From: Verrucomicrobiales bacterium
GTDB taxonomy: Bacteria; Verrucomicrobiota; Verrucomicrobiia; Verrucomicrobiales; V1-33
Direction: 5' to 3'
Assembly (NCBI GenBank): GCA_947460575.1
Contig: CANHIJ010000028.1
Location: forward strand, 1-39,450
Length of the DNA: 39,450 nucleotides
Below the pieces are notes generated by a model that saw nothing but the letters and a program-made list of their open reading frames with translations, was not told the DNA's origin and made no database searches. Made by a program: the position numbers and the translations under genes. Below, piece by piece: positions 17,304 to 25,754 of the stretch; positions within the stretch are counted from its first letter, which is position 1; every line of letters begins with the position of its first letter.

Positions 17304-18500
17304 ATGCCCCCCCTGCCCTTTCCACTCATGCACTCCGTCTCCGACCAACTCGCCCTCCTCAAGCGGGGCACCGTCCAGATCCACTCCGAAAAAGAACTGG
17401 CCGACAAACTCGCCCTCGGCCGTCCCCTGCGCGTCAAGCTCGGTGCCGACCCCACCGCCCCCGACCTCCACCTCGGCCACAGCGTGGCCCTGGAAAAGCT
17501 GCGCCAATTTCAAGAACTCGGCCACACCGCGGTCCTCATCATCGGCGACTTCACCGCCATGATCGGCGACCCCTCCGGCCGCTCCGCCACCCGCCCCCCC
17601 CTCACCCACGCGCAAATCCTCCACAACGCCCGCACTTACACCGATCAAGTCTTCAAAATCCTCGACCGCGACCGCACCGAAATCGTCCACAACGGCACCT
17701 GGTTTAGCCAAATGACCTTCTCCGAAGTGGTCCGCCTCAACAGCCGCGTCACGCTCCAGCAAATGCTTCAGCGCGAGGACTTCCGCAATCGCATCGAAGC
17801 CGGCAGCGAAGTCCGCCTCCACGAAATCCAATACCCCATCATGCAGGGCTGGGACTCCGTCGAAGTCCGCGCCGACGTCGAACTCGGCGGCACCGACCAA
17901 CTCTTCAACCTCCTCGTCGGCCGCGACCTCCAAAAAGACGCCGGTCAGCCCCCCCAAGTCGCCATCACCGTCCCCCTCCTCGAAGGCCTCGACGGCGTCA
18001 AAAAAATGTCCAAAAGCTACGGCAACTACATCGGACTCAGCGAGCCCCCCCACGAAATCTTCGGCAAGGCCATGAGCATCTCCGACGAACTCATGGCCCG
18101 CTACTACCTCCTCCTCCTCGGCGAAACCCTCCCCGCCGACGGCCACCCCATGGAGGCCAAAAAACAACTCGCCGCCCGCCTCACCGCCCGCTACCACAGC
18201 CCCGCCGACGCCGCCGCCGCCCGCGCCGACTGGGAGACCCGCTTCTCCAAAAAAGATCTCACCGCCGCCGACCTCCCCGCCTTCACCCCCGGCCCCGATA
18301 CCCGGCTCCTCGCCCTCTGCGCCCAAGCCTACCAAGACTGCTTCCACACCGCCAAGTCCAACGCCGACCTCCGCCGCCTCCTCGAAGGCAAGTCCCTCCG
18401 CCTCAACGAAGCCGTCCTCACCGACCCCAAAGCGGAACTCCACCTCATCGCCGGCGACATCCTCCGCCTCGACAAAAAACACGCCGTGCGCGTCAGCTAG
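17304..18500 (+). CDS. tyrS: tyrosyl-tRNA synthetase
   Basis: A 398-aa class I aminoacyl-tRNA synthetase charging tRNA-Tyr. The Rossmann fold shows KLGADPTAPDLHLGHSV with the HIGH-type motif HLGH, ELGGTDQLFN, and the KMSKS loop KKMSKSYGN. The C-terminal ~60 residues look like an S4 RNA-binding domain (LRRLLEGKSLRLNEAVLTD). The motif set corresponds to the TyrZ-like lineage rather than E. coli TyrS. ATG 17304 is chosen; the frame is open to a GTG at 17277, and ATG 17328 is also possible. Codons end almost exclusively in C. It is convergent with the phosphodiesterase gene, 25 bases apart. Confidence 0.94.
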   Translation: MPPLPFPLMHSVSDQLALLKRGTVQIHSEKELADKLALGRPLRVKLGADPTAPDLHLGHSVALEKLRQFQELGHTAVLIIGDFTAMIGDPSGRSATRPPLTHAQILHNARTYTDQVFKILDRDRTEIVHNGTWFSQMTFSEVVRLNSRVTLQQMLQREDFRNRIEAGSEVRLHEIQYPIMQGWDSVEVRADVELGGTDQLFNLLVGRDLQKDAGQPPQVAITVPLLEGLDGVKKMSKSYGNYIGLSEPPHEIFGKAMSISDELMARYYLLLLGETLPADGHPMEAKKQLAARLTARYHSPADAAAARADWETRFSKKDLTAADLPAFTPGPDTRLLALCAQAYQDCFHTAKSNADLRRLLEGKSLRLNEAVLTDPKAELHLIAGDILRLDKKHAVRVS

Positions 18501-18525
18501 GCCACCGCCCGCCCCGCCGATTGGC

Positions 18526-19869
18526 TCAGGGCTTTCTCAGGCGGAAAAACCGCCGCGCCGCTGGCGCAGATTCCACCGGCACAAGATACTTAAAACCCCC
18601 CTCCTCCGCAGTGATGCCTTGGTCGATCAACTGCCAGCTCTCCGGGCTAAGCCCGGCGCTCGTTTCCAGCACATAGCCCGCAAAATCCACCCCCCAGCGC
18701 ACTTCCAGTTGCCCCGCCACCCGGTGCAACTCCGGCCCAGACTGAGCACTCACGAAAGCAGGCTGCAGCCAAGAACCAGGCACCGGCCCTAGCCCAAGCA
18801 GAGCGAGAGACAGGTTGCCCGAATCCCCATTGCGCAGCGGTTGGCGCGCCGCGTTGTAGTCCGGCCGGGTCGCCCCAGGATCCCACCGGTTGGCCAATAG
18901 CGTATGTATCTCCGCCCCCGGCGGAAATCCGGGGGCCCAGACAAAAAAGGGAATGGTGACATTCTCAATCCGCGTGGCATCGCTGTGGCCGCTCGCCGCC
19001 CCACCCCCTCCTCCATGGTCCGCCGTCAACACGATCGCCAGTCTTCCCCGGAGCGCCGGCCTCGCATCCACCGCCGCAAACAACTGCGCCAGCCTGACAT
19101 CGACGGCGGCCACCGCCGCATTCCACGGCGCACTCCCCCACCCATAAATATGTCCGGCCTCGTCCGGCTGATGCAGATGCATGAACGTGTAAGCATCCGG
19201 ATTGCTGGCGAGACGACCCGTCAGGCTGGTGAGAAGCCCCCCAGTGTCGCCATCCGCCGCTTGGCTAAACTCAATCTTGTCCCGCCCCTGGTCCGGCGGC
19301 AGCAGATCCGCTGCCCCGTGGACGACATCATAACTCCGCTCAATCAGGGCCAGTTTCGCCTTGCTGAGAAGCAGCGCCGTAGATCGCCCCCGGTCGTGCA
19401 CCACATCAAAAACACTAGCCACATAGGGAACGTTCACGTTGAACCCATGGATGACATCCGTGCTAGGCGGACTATTATTCGTGTAACCGTGATGGATCGT
19501 CGTCGGCTGCCCCGCAGGCCGATGCACCGGTCGACCCGTCACCATGGTCACGTGATTGGGCACCGTTTCCGAAATAGTGTAGTCGCAGCGCGCATTGAAC
19601 GTATGGGAACTCTCCGCCCGCAGTCGCTGGAAACTAGGATAGCTCGCCGGGTCACTCGCCAACAATTGCTTCAATAGGTCGCCGCGCAAGCCATCGACAC
19701 TGATGTGAACCACATAGTCAACCACCACCGGGGAACCCGGCAAAAAAGCCGCCCGCGCTGCACTAGGCGCCGCCCCCCCAAGCCCGGCCCAGCCGCAAAA
19801 AAGCACCCGCCTCGACCAAACCCCCACAGAACATTTCCACACTGAGAAACCGCCGCACAACGTAGCCAT
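18526..19869 (-). CDS. secreted alkaline-phosphatase-fold phosphodiesterase
   Basis: About 447 aa, type I phosphodiesterase/nucleotide pyrophosphatase family. Metal ligands and nucleophile are all visible: Asp59 in ISVDGLRGD, Thr102 in SETVPNHVTMVTG (nucleophile), Asp236 and His240 in HQPDEAGH, Asp284-His285 in LTADHGGGGG and His295 in SGHSDA. The N-terminus is basic and hydrophobic with ARAAFLPG as a likely signal cleavage region. The exact start is uncertain (ATG 19869 chosen; GTG options lie on both sides). After the enzyme domain a ~70-residue C-terminal module follows (YVLETSAGLSPESWQLI...ARRFFRLRKP), shared with other secreted proteins in the window. The natural substrate is unknown. 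Confidence 0.85.
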   Translation of the reverse strand: MATLCGGFSVWKCSVGVWSRRVLFCGWAGLGGAAPSAARAAFLPGSPVVVDYVVHISVDGLRGDLLKQLLASDPASYPSFQRLRAESSHTFNARCDYTISETVPNHVTMVTGRPVHRPAGQPTTIHHGYTNNSPPSTDVIHGFNVNVPYVASVFDVVHDRGRSTALLLSKAKLALIERSYDVVHGAADLLPPDQGRDKIEFSQAADGDTGGLLTSLTGRLASNPDAYTFMHLHQPDEAGHIYGWGSAPWNAAVAAVDVRLAQLFAAVDARPALRGRLAIVLTADHGGGGGAASGHSDATRIENVTIPFFVWAPGFPPGAEIHTLLANRWDPGATRPDYNAARQPLRNGDSGNLSLALLGLGPVPGSWLQPAFVSAQSGPELHRVAGQLEVRWGVDFAGYVLETSAGLSPESWQLIDQGITAEEGGFKYLVPVESAPAARRFFRLRKP

Positions 19870-19976
19870 GACCACAGCCTGCCACGTCTTGCAAAAAATA
19901 GCTAGCCCGATTGCCCCCAGCCCATGCCCCGATTCCCGTCGCGCCAGGCCTCCGCAGCAAAACGGGCGCTCCTTCT

Positions 19977-20005
19977 AGCATAGTTCGAGCCCCAAGCAGA
20001 GGCAA
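19977..20005 (-). promoter_or_regulatory. candidate sigma70-type promoter for the phosphodiesterase gene
   Basis: Read on the minus strand: TTGCCT, a 17-base spacer, then TATGCT. Each hexamer matches 4 of 6 consensus bases. Transcription would start roughly 100 bases before the ATG at 19869. The optimal spacer is the best argument; GC-rich genomes give such matches rarely but not never. Confidence 0.35.
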
Positions 20006-20051
20006 GCGGCGGCACGGCGGCACGACCTCAGCCAAAGAAGCAGCGGTTCGC

Positions 20052-20384
20052 TTATTCAGGGATGATCGCGAGCGCCACCGCCAGAGATTCAGCCTCCGGC
20101 TGGGCTTGGTAGCGGCGCCATTTGCCATCGGCCCGTTTCCAAAAAAGCTGCCAGACTCCCTTGCTGCGGAGGTAGGTCACTTTGGCGATGGAATCCTCGA
20201 TGGGCTCACTGGGCCGTTCCAAAACAGGCCGCACCATGAACAGCTCAATCGCCTGGTCGGCAAACCTCTGCCCCTCGCGAACCCGGTCGCGCAGATGGAG
20301 CGGAGGTCGGCGGTGCGCCCAGAAGGGTTCCTCCAGGGTGAGCGTATCCTCGGCGATTTCGGGGGCGGTGAAGGCCCTGATCAA
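20052..20384 (-). CDS. DUF3024 family protein
   Basis: A 110-aa cytoplasmic protein. The second half carries the DUF3024 signature: ELFMVRPVLERPSEPIEDSIAKVTY and then GVWQLFWKRADGKWRRY followed by an acidic end. The family is widespread, small and uncharacterised. The start is TTG 20384; a TGA lies five codons upstream in frame and no ATG exists before the conserved region. The usual C-terminal extension 'vDeD..gcFwg' is missing, the protein ending at LAIIPE, so it is slightly truncated against relatives. It is divergent from the E2 gene. Confidence 0.75.
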   Translation of the reverse strand: MIRAFTAPEIAEDTLTLEEPFWAHRRPPLHLRDRVREGQRFADQAIELFMVRPVLERPSEPIEDSIAKVTYLRSKGVWQLFWKRADGKWRRYQAQPEAESLAVALAIIPE

Positions 20385-20585
20385 AAAAGCGCGGGTTCAG
20401 GGTTTCGTGCCCCAGGCCAAAAAGGTGGCGGCAAGACCAACAAGCGCAACGGGATTCCCCTCAAGTTCCATCCTCTCCGAAAACGCTGCCGCGTTCTGGT
20501 AGATTCCGCCACGAACGCCTTGCAGGACCGGTGCAGCCTGCCAATTTCCCCAAGGCTCCCCCCAGAGCACCCCCACCGGTTTTTC
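20385..20585. promoter_or_regulatory. divergent region between DUF3024 gene and E2 gene
   Basis: 200 bases between a leftward TTG start and the rightward E2 ATG at 20586. The plus frame is open here, continuing leftward from the E2 gene, but the translation (Arg/Pro/Ser-rich, low complexity) does not resemble a domain. No clear promoter or hairpin was found. Confidence 0.4.
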
Positions 20586-21824
20586 ATGCGCATTCCCATC
20601 CTCATGCCTCAACTCGGCGAATCCATCGCCGAGGCCACCCTCTTGCGAATGGATGTCGCCGCGGGAGACTGGGTCACCGCGGATCAGGACATCATGGAGG
20701 TGGAAACCCAAAAGGCCACCATGGGGGTGACCATTCCCTGCAGCGGCCAAGTGCTCTCCCTCGACTGCCGCGTCGGCACCAGCTACCCCGTCGGCACCGT
20801 GCTCGGCTACTTGCTGGTCACTGAAGCAGAGGCTTTGCGGGCGGGCATGGGAGACGGCGAAACACCCCCACCGCCGGAGGCTCCAGCGGAGCCCGCGGAC
20901 GACACCGCCGGACTCCACTTCCGCGTCGATGCCGCGCCCTCCCTCATGTCGGGGGCCTTCGGCGTCCAACCTACCCTCTCCACCGGCCTCCCTGTCCCGG
21001 TCAACGCCGCGGGCGCCCACTATATCTCCCCCCGGCTCCGCGCCCGCATGCAGGAAATGGGATTAAATGCCGCCGACCTTTCCGCCGTCGCGGGCAGCGG
21101 CGCGGGCGGCCGGGTCACGGTGGAAGATTTCGAGGCCTTCATGCGGGAACTCGAACAGCACCGCACCACCCCCGCCAGCCCGATGCGCATCGCCGTGGCC
21201 GATTCCATGCGCCGCAGCTGGACCCGCCCCCTCGCCACCGTGGGCATCCGCGTCCACCTAGATCCCCTCCTGGCCCACCGCAAACAGCAGGCCCCCCACC
21301 TCAAAGCCGGCCCCGCCCTCTACGCCCTGCGGGCCCTAGCCATCGCCCTGGCCGAAAATACCGCCATGGCGGGCCGACTCGTCGGCAAGCGCATCGTCCA
21401 CCCCAAAGCCATCGACCTCGGCTTCGCCGTAGAAGTCGACGACGGCGTGCTCGTCCCCGTCATTCGCAACGTCGAGACCAAACACCTGGCCCTCCTCGTG
21501 AGCGTCTACAACGACCTAGTGGAAAAGGCCCGCACCCGCAAGCTGCCCCCCGACGCCCGCGGCCCCGGCATCGCCACGATCACGAACTACGGGACTTTCG
21601 GCATTCAGTGGGCCACCCCCATCCCCCTGCCCGAACAAAATCTGGTGCTGGGCCTCGGAGCGGGCGAAAAATCCCCGGTTTGGGACGAAGCCTCCGCCTC
21701 GTTCCTGCCCCGCACCCAGGCCGACCTCACCCTGAGTTTCGACCACCGCGTGCTCGACGGCGGCGGCGCCGGACGCTTGCTCGCCAGGGTCGCCAGCCTC
21801 ATGAGCTCCCCCGAGGAGCTCTAG
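20586..21824 (+). CDS. 2-oxoacid dehydrogenase E2-type acyltransferase (orphan)
   Basis: A 412-aa lipoate-dependent dihydrolipoyl acyltransferase, the core of pyruvate, 2-oxoglutarate or branched-chain 2-oxoacid dehydrogenase complexes. Order: one lipoyl domain (1-80) with lipoyl Lys43 in VETQKATM; a Pro/Ala linker; a peripheral subunit-binding domain (about 146-186, YISPRLRARMQEMGL...VTVEDFEAFM); and the catalytic domain (about 198-412) ending in SFDHRVLDGGGAG with His387 and Asp391. ATG 20586 directly precedes the lipoyl domain (MRIPILMPQLGESI). No E1 or E3 gene is adjacent. Acyl specificity cannot be assigned. Its TAG stop shares the tetranucleotide CTAG with the convergent SbcC-like gene. 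Confidence 0.9.
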   Translation: MRIPILMPQLGESIAEATLLRMDVAAGDWVTADQDIMEVETQKATMGVTIPCSGQVLSLDCRVGTSYPVGTVLGYLLVTEAEALRAGMGDGETPPPPEAPAEPADDTAGLHFRVDAAPSLMSGAFGVQPTLSTGLPVPVNAAGAHYISPRLRARMQEMGLNAADLSAVAGSGAGGRVTVEDFEAFMRELEQHRTTPASPMRIAVADSMRRSWTRPLATVGIRVHLDPLLAHRKQQAPHLKAGPALYALRALAIALAENTAMAGRLVGKRIVHPKAIDLGFAVEVDDGVLVPVIRNVETKHLALLVSVYNDLVEKARTRKLPPDARGPGIATITNYGTFGIQWATPIPLPEQNLVLGLGAGEKSPVWDEASASFLPRTQADLTLSFDHRVLDGGGAGRLLARVASLMSSPEEL

Positions 21825-24571
21825 CCCGTCGGCCGCGGCGCCGCGGCGCCCCCCAACGACACCCCCACCGCCCCCAGGCTGGCGTAGTCGCCGGGCGCAC
21901 AGGACAACAGGATCAACTGCAGCCCCCGACTGGCCGCTAAATCGAGCATGTTTTGCAACTGCGGCAGGCGCCCCGCGTCGCTGTAGGCAAAGGCATCGTC
22001 GAAAACCACCGGCAGCGTCCCCCCGTGCAGCGGCGCCAGCACTTCCGCCATCGCCAAGCGCACCGCCGCCGCCGCCTGCTCGCGCGTCCCCCCGCTCAGG
22101 GTCTCAAAAGCGAGCGCCCCGCCCCCGAGGTGCTGCGGCCGCACCAACTCCAGTCCGCTAAATCCCTGGTCCCCCAACACCACCTTGGCCCGCGTGCCGG
22201 GTCCAAATAAACACTCCAAATACCCCGATATGGCCTCCGCGAGGGGGCCCGTAAAATGCTCCGCCAAGGCCGCCTGCTCCCCCACAAAGGCTTCGTGCAA
22301 GAGCGCCCGCGCCGCCGCCTGCCGCCGCCACCGCTGGGCCGCCTCCAGCGCCGCCCCCAACCGCGCCTCCGCCATTGCCAAGTCCGCCACCGGATCTTGC
22401 GACCCATCGAGGCGCAGCGCCGCCGCCGCCACCGCCAGCTGCGTCTCCACCAAACCCCGCTGCCGCTGCGATTCCTCCAGCCCGCGCTGCAGCCGCACCA
22501 AACTCCGCTCGTTGTCCTCCGGCTGCAGCTCCACCAGCACCTGCTGCACCCGGGCCAGCGCCGCCCCCGCCTCCGCCCGCTGCCCCCGCGCCTCCCCCAA
22601 GGCCACCCCCCGCGCCGCATCGCTCCCGTGCTGCTCCAAAAAATACACCAAATTCGCCTGGAGCCCGGTATGGCGCGTGTGCCCCTCGCGCAAGCTCTCT
22701 TGGCTCGCCGCCAGCGCGGCGGCCTGCTCCCCGGCCTCCCGCTGTGCGGCATCCCGACCCGCCCGCAACCCCGCCAGCGACGCCTCCTGCTCCGCAAACT
22801 CTCGGCTCGCCGCCGCCAGCGACGCCCGCGCCGCTTCCCCATCCCCAGGCGCCTCCCCAGCGGTCGGATAGCCCGCCTCCTCTCCCCGCCCCTCTCCCAG
22901 TGCCGCCGCCCGCCGCGCACGGTCCGCCTGCGCCGCGGCCGCCGCCGCCTCCGCCGCACTCAACTCCGCCGGAAGCCCCGCCGCATTCAGCGACTGCAAC
23001 GCCGCCTGCCCAGCCAAAATCCGCGATTGCCGATCCGACCGCTGCGCCGCCACCGCCACCGCCTCGTCCACCGAACTCACCCCCCACTGCGCCAAGCCCG
23101 CCTGAAATTCCTGCCGGGCGACCCTCTCCTTTTCCCGCGCCTCCGCCAGACCGCTGCCCCCCCCAGGCCGCACCCGCACCCGGCCGCCAGCCCCCCACTG
23201 CAATTCCGCCTCCTCCGTCAAAATTAGCTCCGCCCCCAGCATCAGGGGCGCCCCTCCTAATGTCACTGCGCCCTCCGCGGAAAGCAACTCCACGCCCGCC
23301 GCCATCGCCCGCAGCGCCGCCTCGGCCGCCCGCTGCCGCGACTCCCCCTGCTGCAGCGCCGCCAGCGCCTTTCCATCGACCGCGGGCCAGGCCGCCACTT
23401 CCAAAGCCAAGCGCGCCATCTCCGCCTGCTGCGCCTCCACCGCCGCCGCCCGCTCCCGCAGCAAGCCCAAGCGCCGCGCCGCTTCCCAGTGCTGCACCCG
23501 CGCCTGGGCCAAATCCTGCCGCTGCCGCGCCCGCCCCGCGGCGTCGCTCGCCGCCTCAAAGGCCCGGGCGCGCGCCTCGGCGGCCTCGCGCGCGGCCCCC
23601 GCCCGGCCCGCCAGCGCCGCCAGCGCCGCATCGCGCGGCGCCAAATCCTGCTCCAGCGCGGCCAACTCCGTCCGCAGCGCCCCCAGCTGGGCTTCCTGCC
23701 GCTCCAGTCCCTCCAGCCGCGCCTGCGCCGCCGCCGCCGCCGCCCCCAAAACCCCCGCCTCCTCGGTGCGCTGCCGGATCACCCCGGCTTTTTGTTGCTG
23801 CTCCTCCAGCTGCCGCCCCAGCAGCCCTAACTCTCCGCGTAGGCGCCCTAAATCCTCCTCCGCCTGGCGGAAAGCCAGCGCGCTCTGCTCCAACCCCTGT
23901 GCCCGGGCCCGCGCCGCCGCTGCCGCGGCCTCCGCTTCGCTCAGCGCCGCCTCGGCCACCGCCAGCGCCGAACCCGCCTTCACCTTCCCCCCGGCCGTGA
24001 ACACTTCATCCCGCAAACCCGCCGCCGCCGCCGCCGTCCGCGCATCCCGAGCCGACTGCATCGCCGCGGCCCCTCCCATCTCCTGCAAGCGCTGCAACAA
24101 TTGATCCCGCTGGCCGCTCGCGTGATCGCAGGGGTCATCCCCACTCGCCCCCTGCCACACCCACAGGTGCGACCACTGCGCCAAGGCCAGCTTGCCCGAC
24201 GCCCCCGCCTCCACGCCCAGCAGCCCCGCCAGCTCGCTCTCCGCCGCCTCTCCGCTCAATGCCAGGCCGTGCCGCGGGGTCAAGGTGGTGTCTCCGCCGC
24301 TGCCAAAGCGCTTCCGCAACTGCCAGACCGACCCCCGGGCCTCAAAAGTCAGCTCCACCTCGGGGCTCCCCGCGTGCGCCGTGGACTTCATCGCCCGGTG
24401 CTCCGCCGTATTCCCCTTCGCCTTCAGAAAAAGCACCCGGTGGATCGCCTCCGCCAAAGTGCTCTTCCCACTCTCGTTCGGCCCCCCGATCAAGGTGCGC
24501 TGCGGATCAAAGGACACCACCGTCTCCAAGTGCAGGCGATAGGCGCGGACCGTAGCAGTTAAAAGTCGCAT
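21821..24571 (-). CDS. SbcC/Rad50/YhaN-like coiled-coil ATPase
   Basis: A 916-aa SMC-related ATPase. The N-terminal lobe has Walker A IGGPNESGKST (28-38). A very long Ala/Glu/Arg/Gln-rich region (about 190-800) is predicted coiled coil. The C-terminal lobe has the ABC signature LSGGTREQ (from 825), Walker B LPVVFDDAF (from 853) and LLSCAPGDY. No CxxC zinc-hook motif occurs in the coiled coil, unlike SbcC and Rad50, which places it nearer the YhaN-type group. ATG 24571 is preferred because MRLLTATVRAYRLH is the typical lobe start; the frame is open 12 codons further. It follows the metallophosphoesterase gene by 13 bases, forming an SbcD-SbcC-like pair likely for DNA end processing. GC-rich, with G-ending codons. 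Confidence 0.87.
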   Translation of the reverse strand: MRLLTATVRAYRLHLETVVSFDPQRTLIGGPNESGKSTLAEAIHRVLFLKAKGNTAEHRAMKSTAHAGSPEVELTFEARGSVWQLRKRFGSGGDTTLTPRHGLALSGEAAESELAGLLGVEAGASGKLALAQWSHLWVWQGASGDDPCDHASGQRDQLLQRLQEMGGAAAMQSARDARTAAAAAGLRDEVFTAGGKVKAGSALAVAEAALSEAEAAAAAARARAQGLEQSALAFRQAEEDLGRLRGELGLLGRQLEEQQQKAGVIRQRTEEAGVLGAAAAAAQARLEGLERQEAQLGALRTELAALEQDLAPRDAALAALAGRAGAAREAAEARARAFEAASDAAGRARQRQDLAQARVQHWEAARRLGLLRERAAAVEAQQAEMARLALEVAAWPAVDGKALAALQQGESRQRAAEAALRAMAAGVELLSAEGAVTLGGAPLMLGAELILTEEAELQWGAGGRVRVRPGGGSGLAEAREKERVARQEFQAGLAQWGVSSVDEAVAVAAQRSDRQSRILAGQAALQSLNAAGLPAELSAAEAAAAAAQADRARRAAALGEGRGEEAGYPTAGEAPGDGEAARASLAAASREFAEQEASLAGLRAGRDAAQREAGEQAAALAASQESLREGHTRHTGLQANLVYFLEQHGSDAARGVALGEARGQRAEAGAALARVQQVLVELQPEDNERSLVRLQRGLEESQRQRGLVETQLAVAAAALRLDGSQDPVADLAMAEARLGAALEAAQRWRRQAAARALLHEAFVGEQAALAEHFTGPLAEAISGYLECLFGPGTRAKVVLGDQGFSGLELVRPQHLGGGALAFETLSGGTREQAAAAVRLAMAEVLAPLHGGTLPVVFDDAFAYSDAGRLPQLQNMLDLAASRGLQLILLSCAPGDYASLGAVGVSLGGAAAPRPTG

Positions 24572-24584
24572 TGCAGAATAACAG

Positions 24585-25754
24585 TTAAGATCCCATCCCC
24601 AGGACATACAATTCGCGCAGCGCCAGGCGCGCCACTTCGGCTTCCTCCCCCGCCCCCCTAGCCTGCTCCGCCAGGCGCGCCGCCACCCGAGAAATCAGCG
24701 GATCCCCCGCCCGCCGCGTCAGCCCTTCCAGCTCCTCCGCGGTCGGCGCCGCCGTGGTCCGATCGCTCAGCTTGAGGCGCAGCAAGCGCGCCTCCCAGGA
24801 CTCCAGCGCCTGCTGCAAAGCCGCCCCTGCCGCCATGCCCAGCGCCCCCCGCAGCTCTAAGCGCAATAAATCCTGCCCCGCCCGCTGCCCCAGCCAGGCC
24901 CCCACCCGCTCCTGCAGCGCAGCCACGGCGCTGTCCTCGCTAAAGTGCCAATCTAATTGCTCCCAGCGCAGCCGCGCCGTCGCCTGCCGCACCACCTCCG
25001 GCAGCCCCCCCCGGCTCGCCCGCACCATCAAAGCGTGCCCGGGCTCATTCCCCACCCCGCGCGGGAAGCGGTCTGGCTCCGGCGTCCCCGCATACCACGC
25101 CCGCTCAGAAATCTCCTTCGTCCCATGCCAATCCCCCAGCGCCATATAGTCAAAGGCCCCCGCCGGAAGCCGATCCAAGTCCAACCGGTTTCCCCCCACC
25201 GCCGCTTCCTCCTCGTCTCCATCCCCTCCAAAACCTTGCACGCTGCCGTGCGCCAGCAAAATCCTCGCCTTGCCCGGCGCCGCCGCCGCCGCCGCCACCC
25301 CATCGCGCAGCCAAGCCGTCGGATCGCTCGCCTCCGCCCGCCGCATCAAAGGGCACGGAAAGAGCACCGCCTCCTCCAACTCCACGGGCTCCGCCGTCAG
25401 CAAAATCCTAAAATTGGGCGCCAAGGCGGCACATTCTCGGCGGAAAAAATCCTGCTCCCAAAGGCTGCCCGGTCCCCCGTGATCGTGATTCCCCGGGATC
25501 GCCAGCACTGGCAAGCCCATCCGCCCCAGCGCACTGCAGGCCGCCGCCACCGTGGCCCTGGTGGCGCTCGGCGAATCAAACAAGTCCCCCGCCACCAAAA
25601 TGAATTGCGCCCCGCCCGCCCGCGCCGCCTCCCCCAAGCGATCCAATACCGCCAGCCGCTCCTGCTGCACCAGCGCGCGCTTCGCGGAATCAACGATGCG
25701 GGCAAAGGGCTTTCCCAGTTGCCAGTCGGCGGTGTGCAAAAAACAAACAGGCAT
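24585..25754 (-). CDS. SbcD/Mre11-like metallophosphoesterase (DNA exonuclease)
   Basis: A 389-aa calcineurin-like phosphoesterase expected to be the nuclease partner of the downstream SbcC-like ATPase. Motifs: HTADWQLG (7-14), in which the second ligand of the usual DxH is Gln; VAGDLFDSP (54-62); IPGNHDHGG (86-94); LLAHGSVQG (167-174); and MALGDWHGT (204-212), where classic SbcD has LGHxH. After the nuclease core comes YAGTPEPDRF (221-230), the strand region that caps such enzymes, then a helical C-terminal region that could bind the ATPase coiled coil. ATG 25754 fits the family start; an AGGA seven bases upstream is one of the few Shine-Dalgarno-like sites in the window. Confidence 0.87.
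   Translation of the reverse strand: MPVCFLHTADWQLGKPFARIVDSAKRALVQQERLAVLDRLGEAARAGGAQFILVAGDLFDSPSATRATVAAACSALGRMGLPVLAIPGNHDHGGPGSLWEQDFFRRECAALAPNFRILLTAEPVELEEAVLFPCPLMRRAEASDPTAWLRDGVAAAAAAPGKARILLAHGSVQGFGGDGDEEEAAVGGNRLDLDRLPAGAFDYMALGDWHGTKEISERAWYAGTPEPDRFPRGVGNEPGHALMVRASRGGLPEVVRQATARLRWEQLDWHFSEDSAVAALQERVGAWLGQRAGQDLLRLELRGALGMAAGAALQQALESWEARLLRLKLSDRTTAAPTAEELEGLTRRAGDPLISRVAARLAEQARGAGEEAEVARLALRELYVLGMGS

Noticed and set aside
17226..18482. Long minus-strand open frame opposite tyrS
   Set aside because: Low-complexity Gly/Glu/Val/Phe translation; the plus strand encodes an unmistakable tyrosyl-tRNA synthetase.
19911..20585. In-frame upstream extension of the E2 gene (225 codons)
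   Set aside because: The translation is Arg/Pro/Ser-rich without domain character and runs antisense to the DUF3024 gene. The lipoyl domain begins exactly at ATG 20586.
22375..24000. Pro/Ala-rich plus-strand frame opposite the SbcC-like gene
   Set aside because: Pure Pro/Ala/Arg low complexity arising from the G-rich minus-strand codons; the minus frame has full ATPase motifs at both ends.
21821..25754. SbcC/SbcD-like pair considered as a defence island
   Set aside because: No other defence-type gene, mobile element or compositional break adjoins it; housekeeping DNA repair is the simpler reading.
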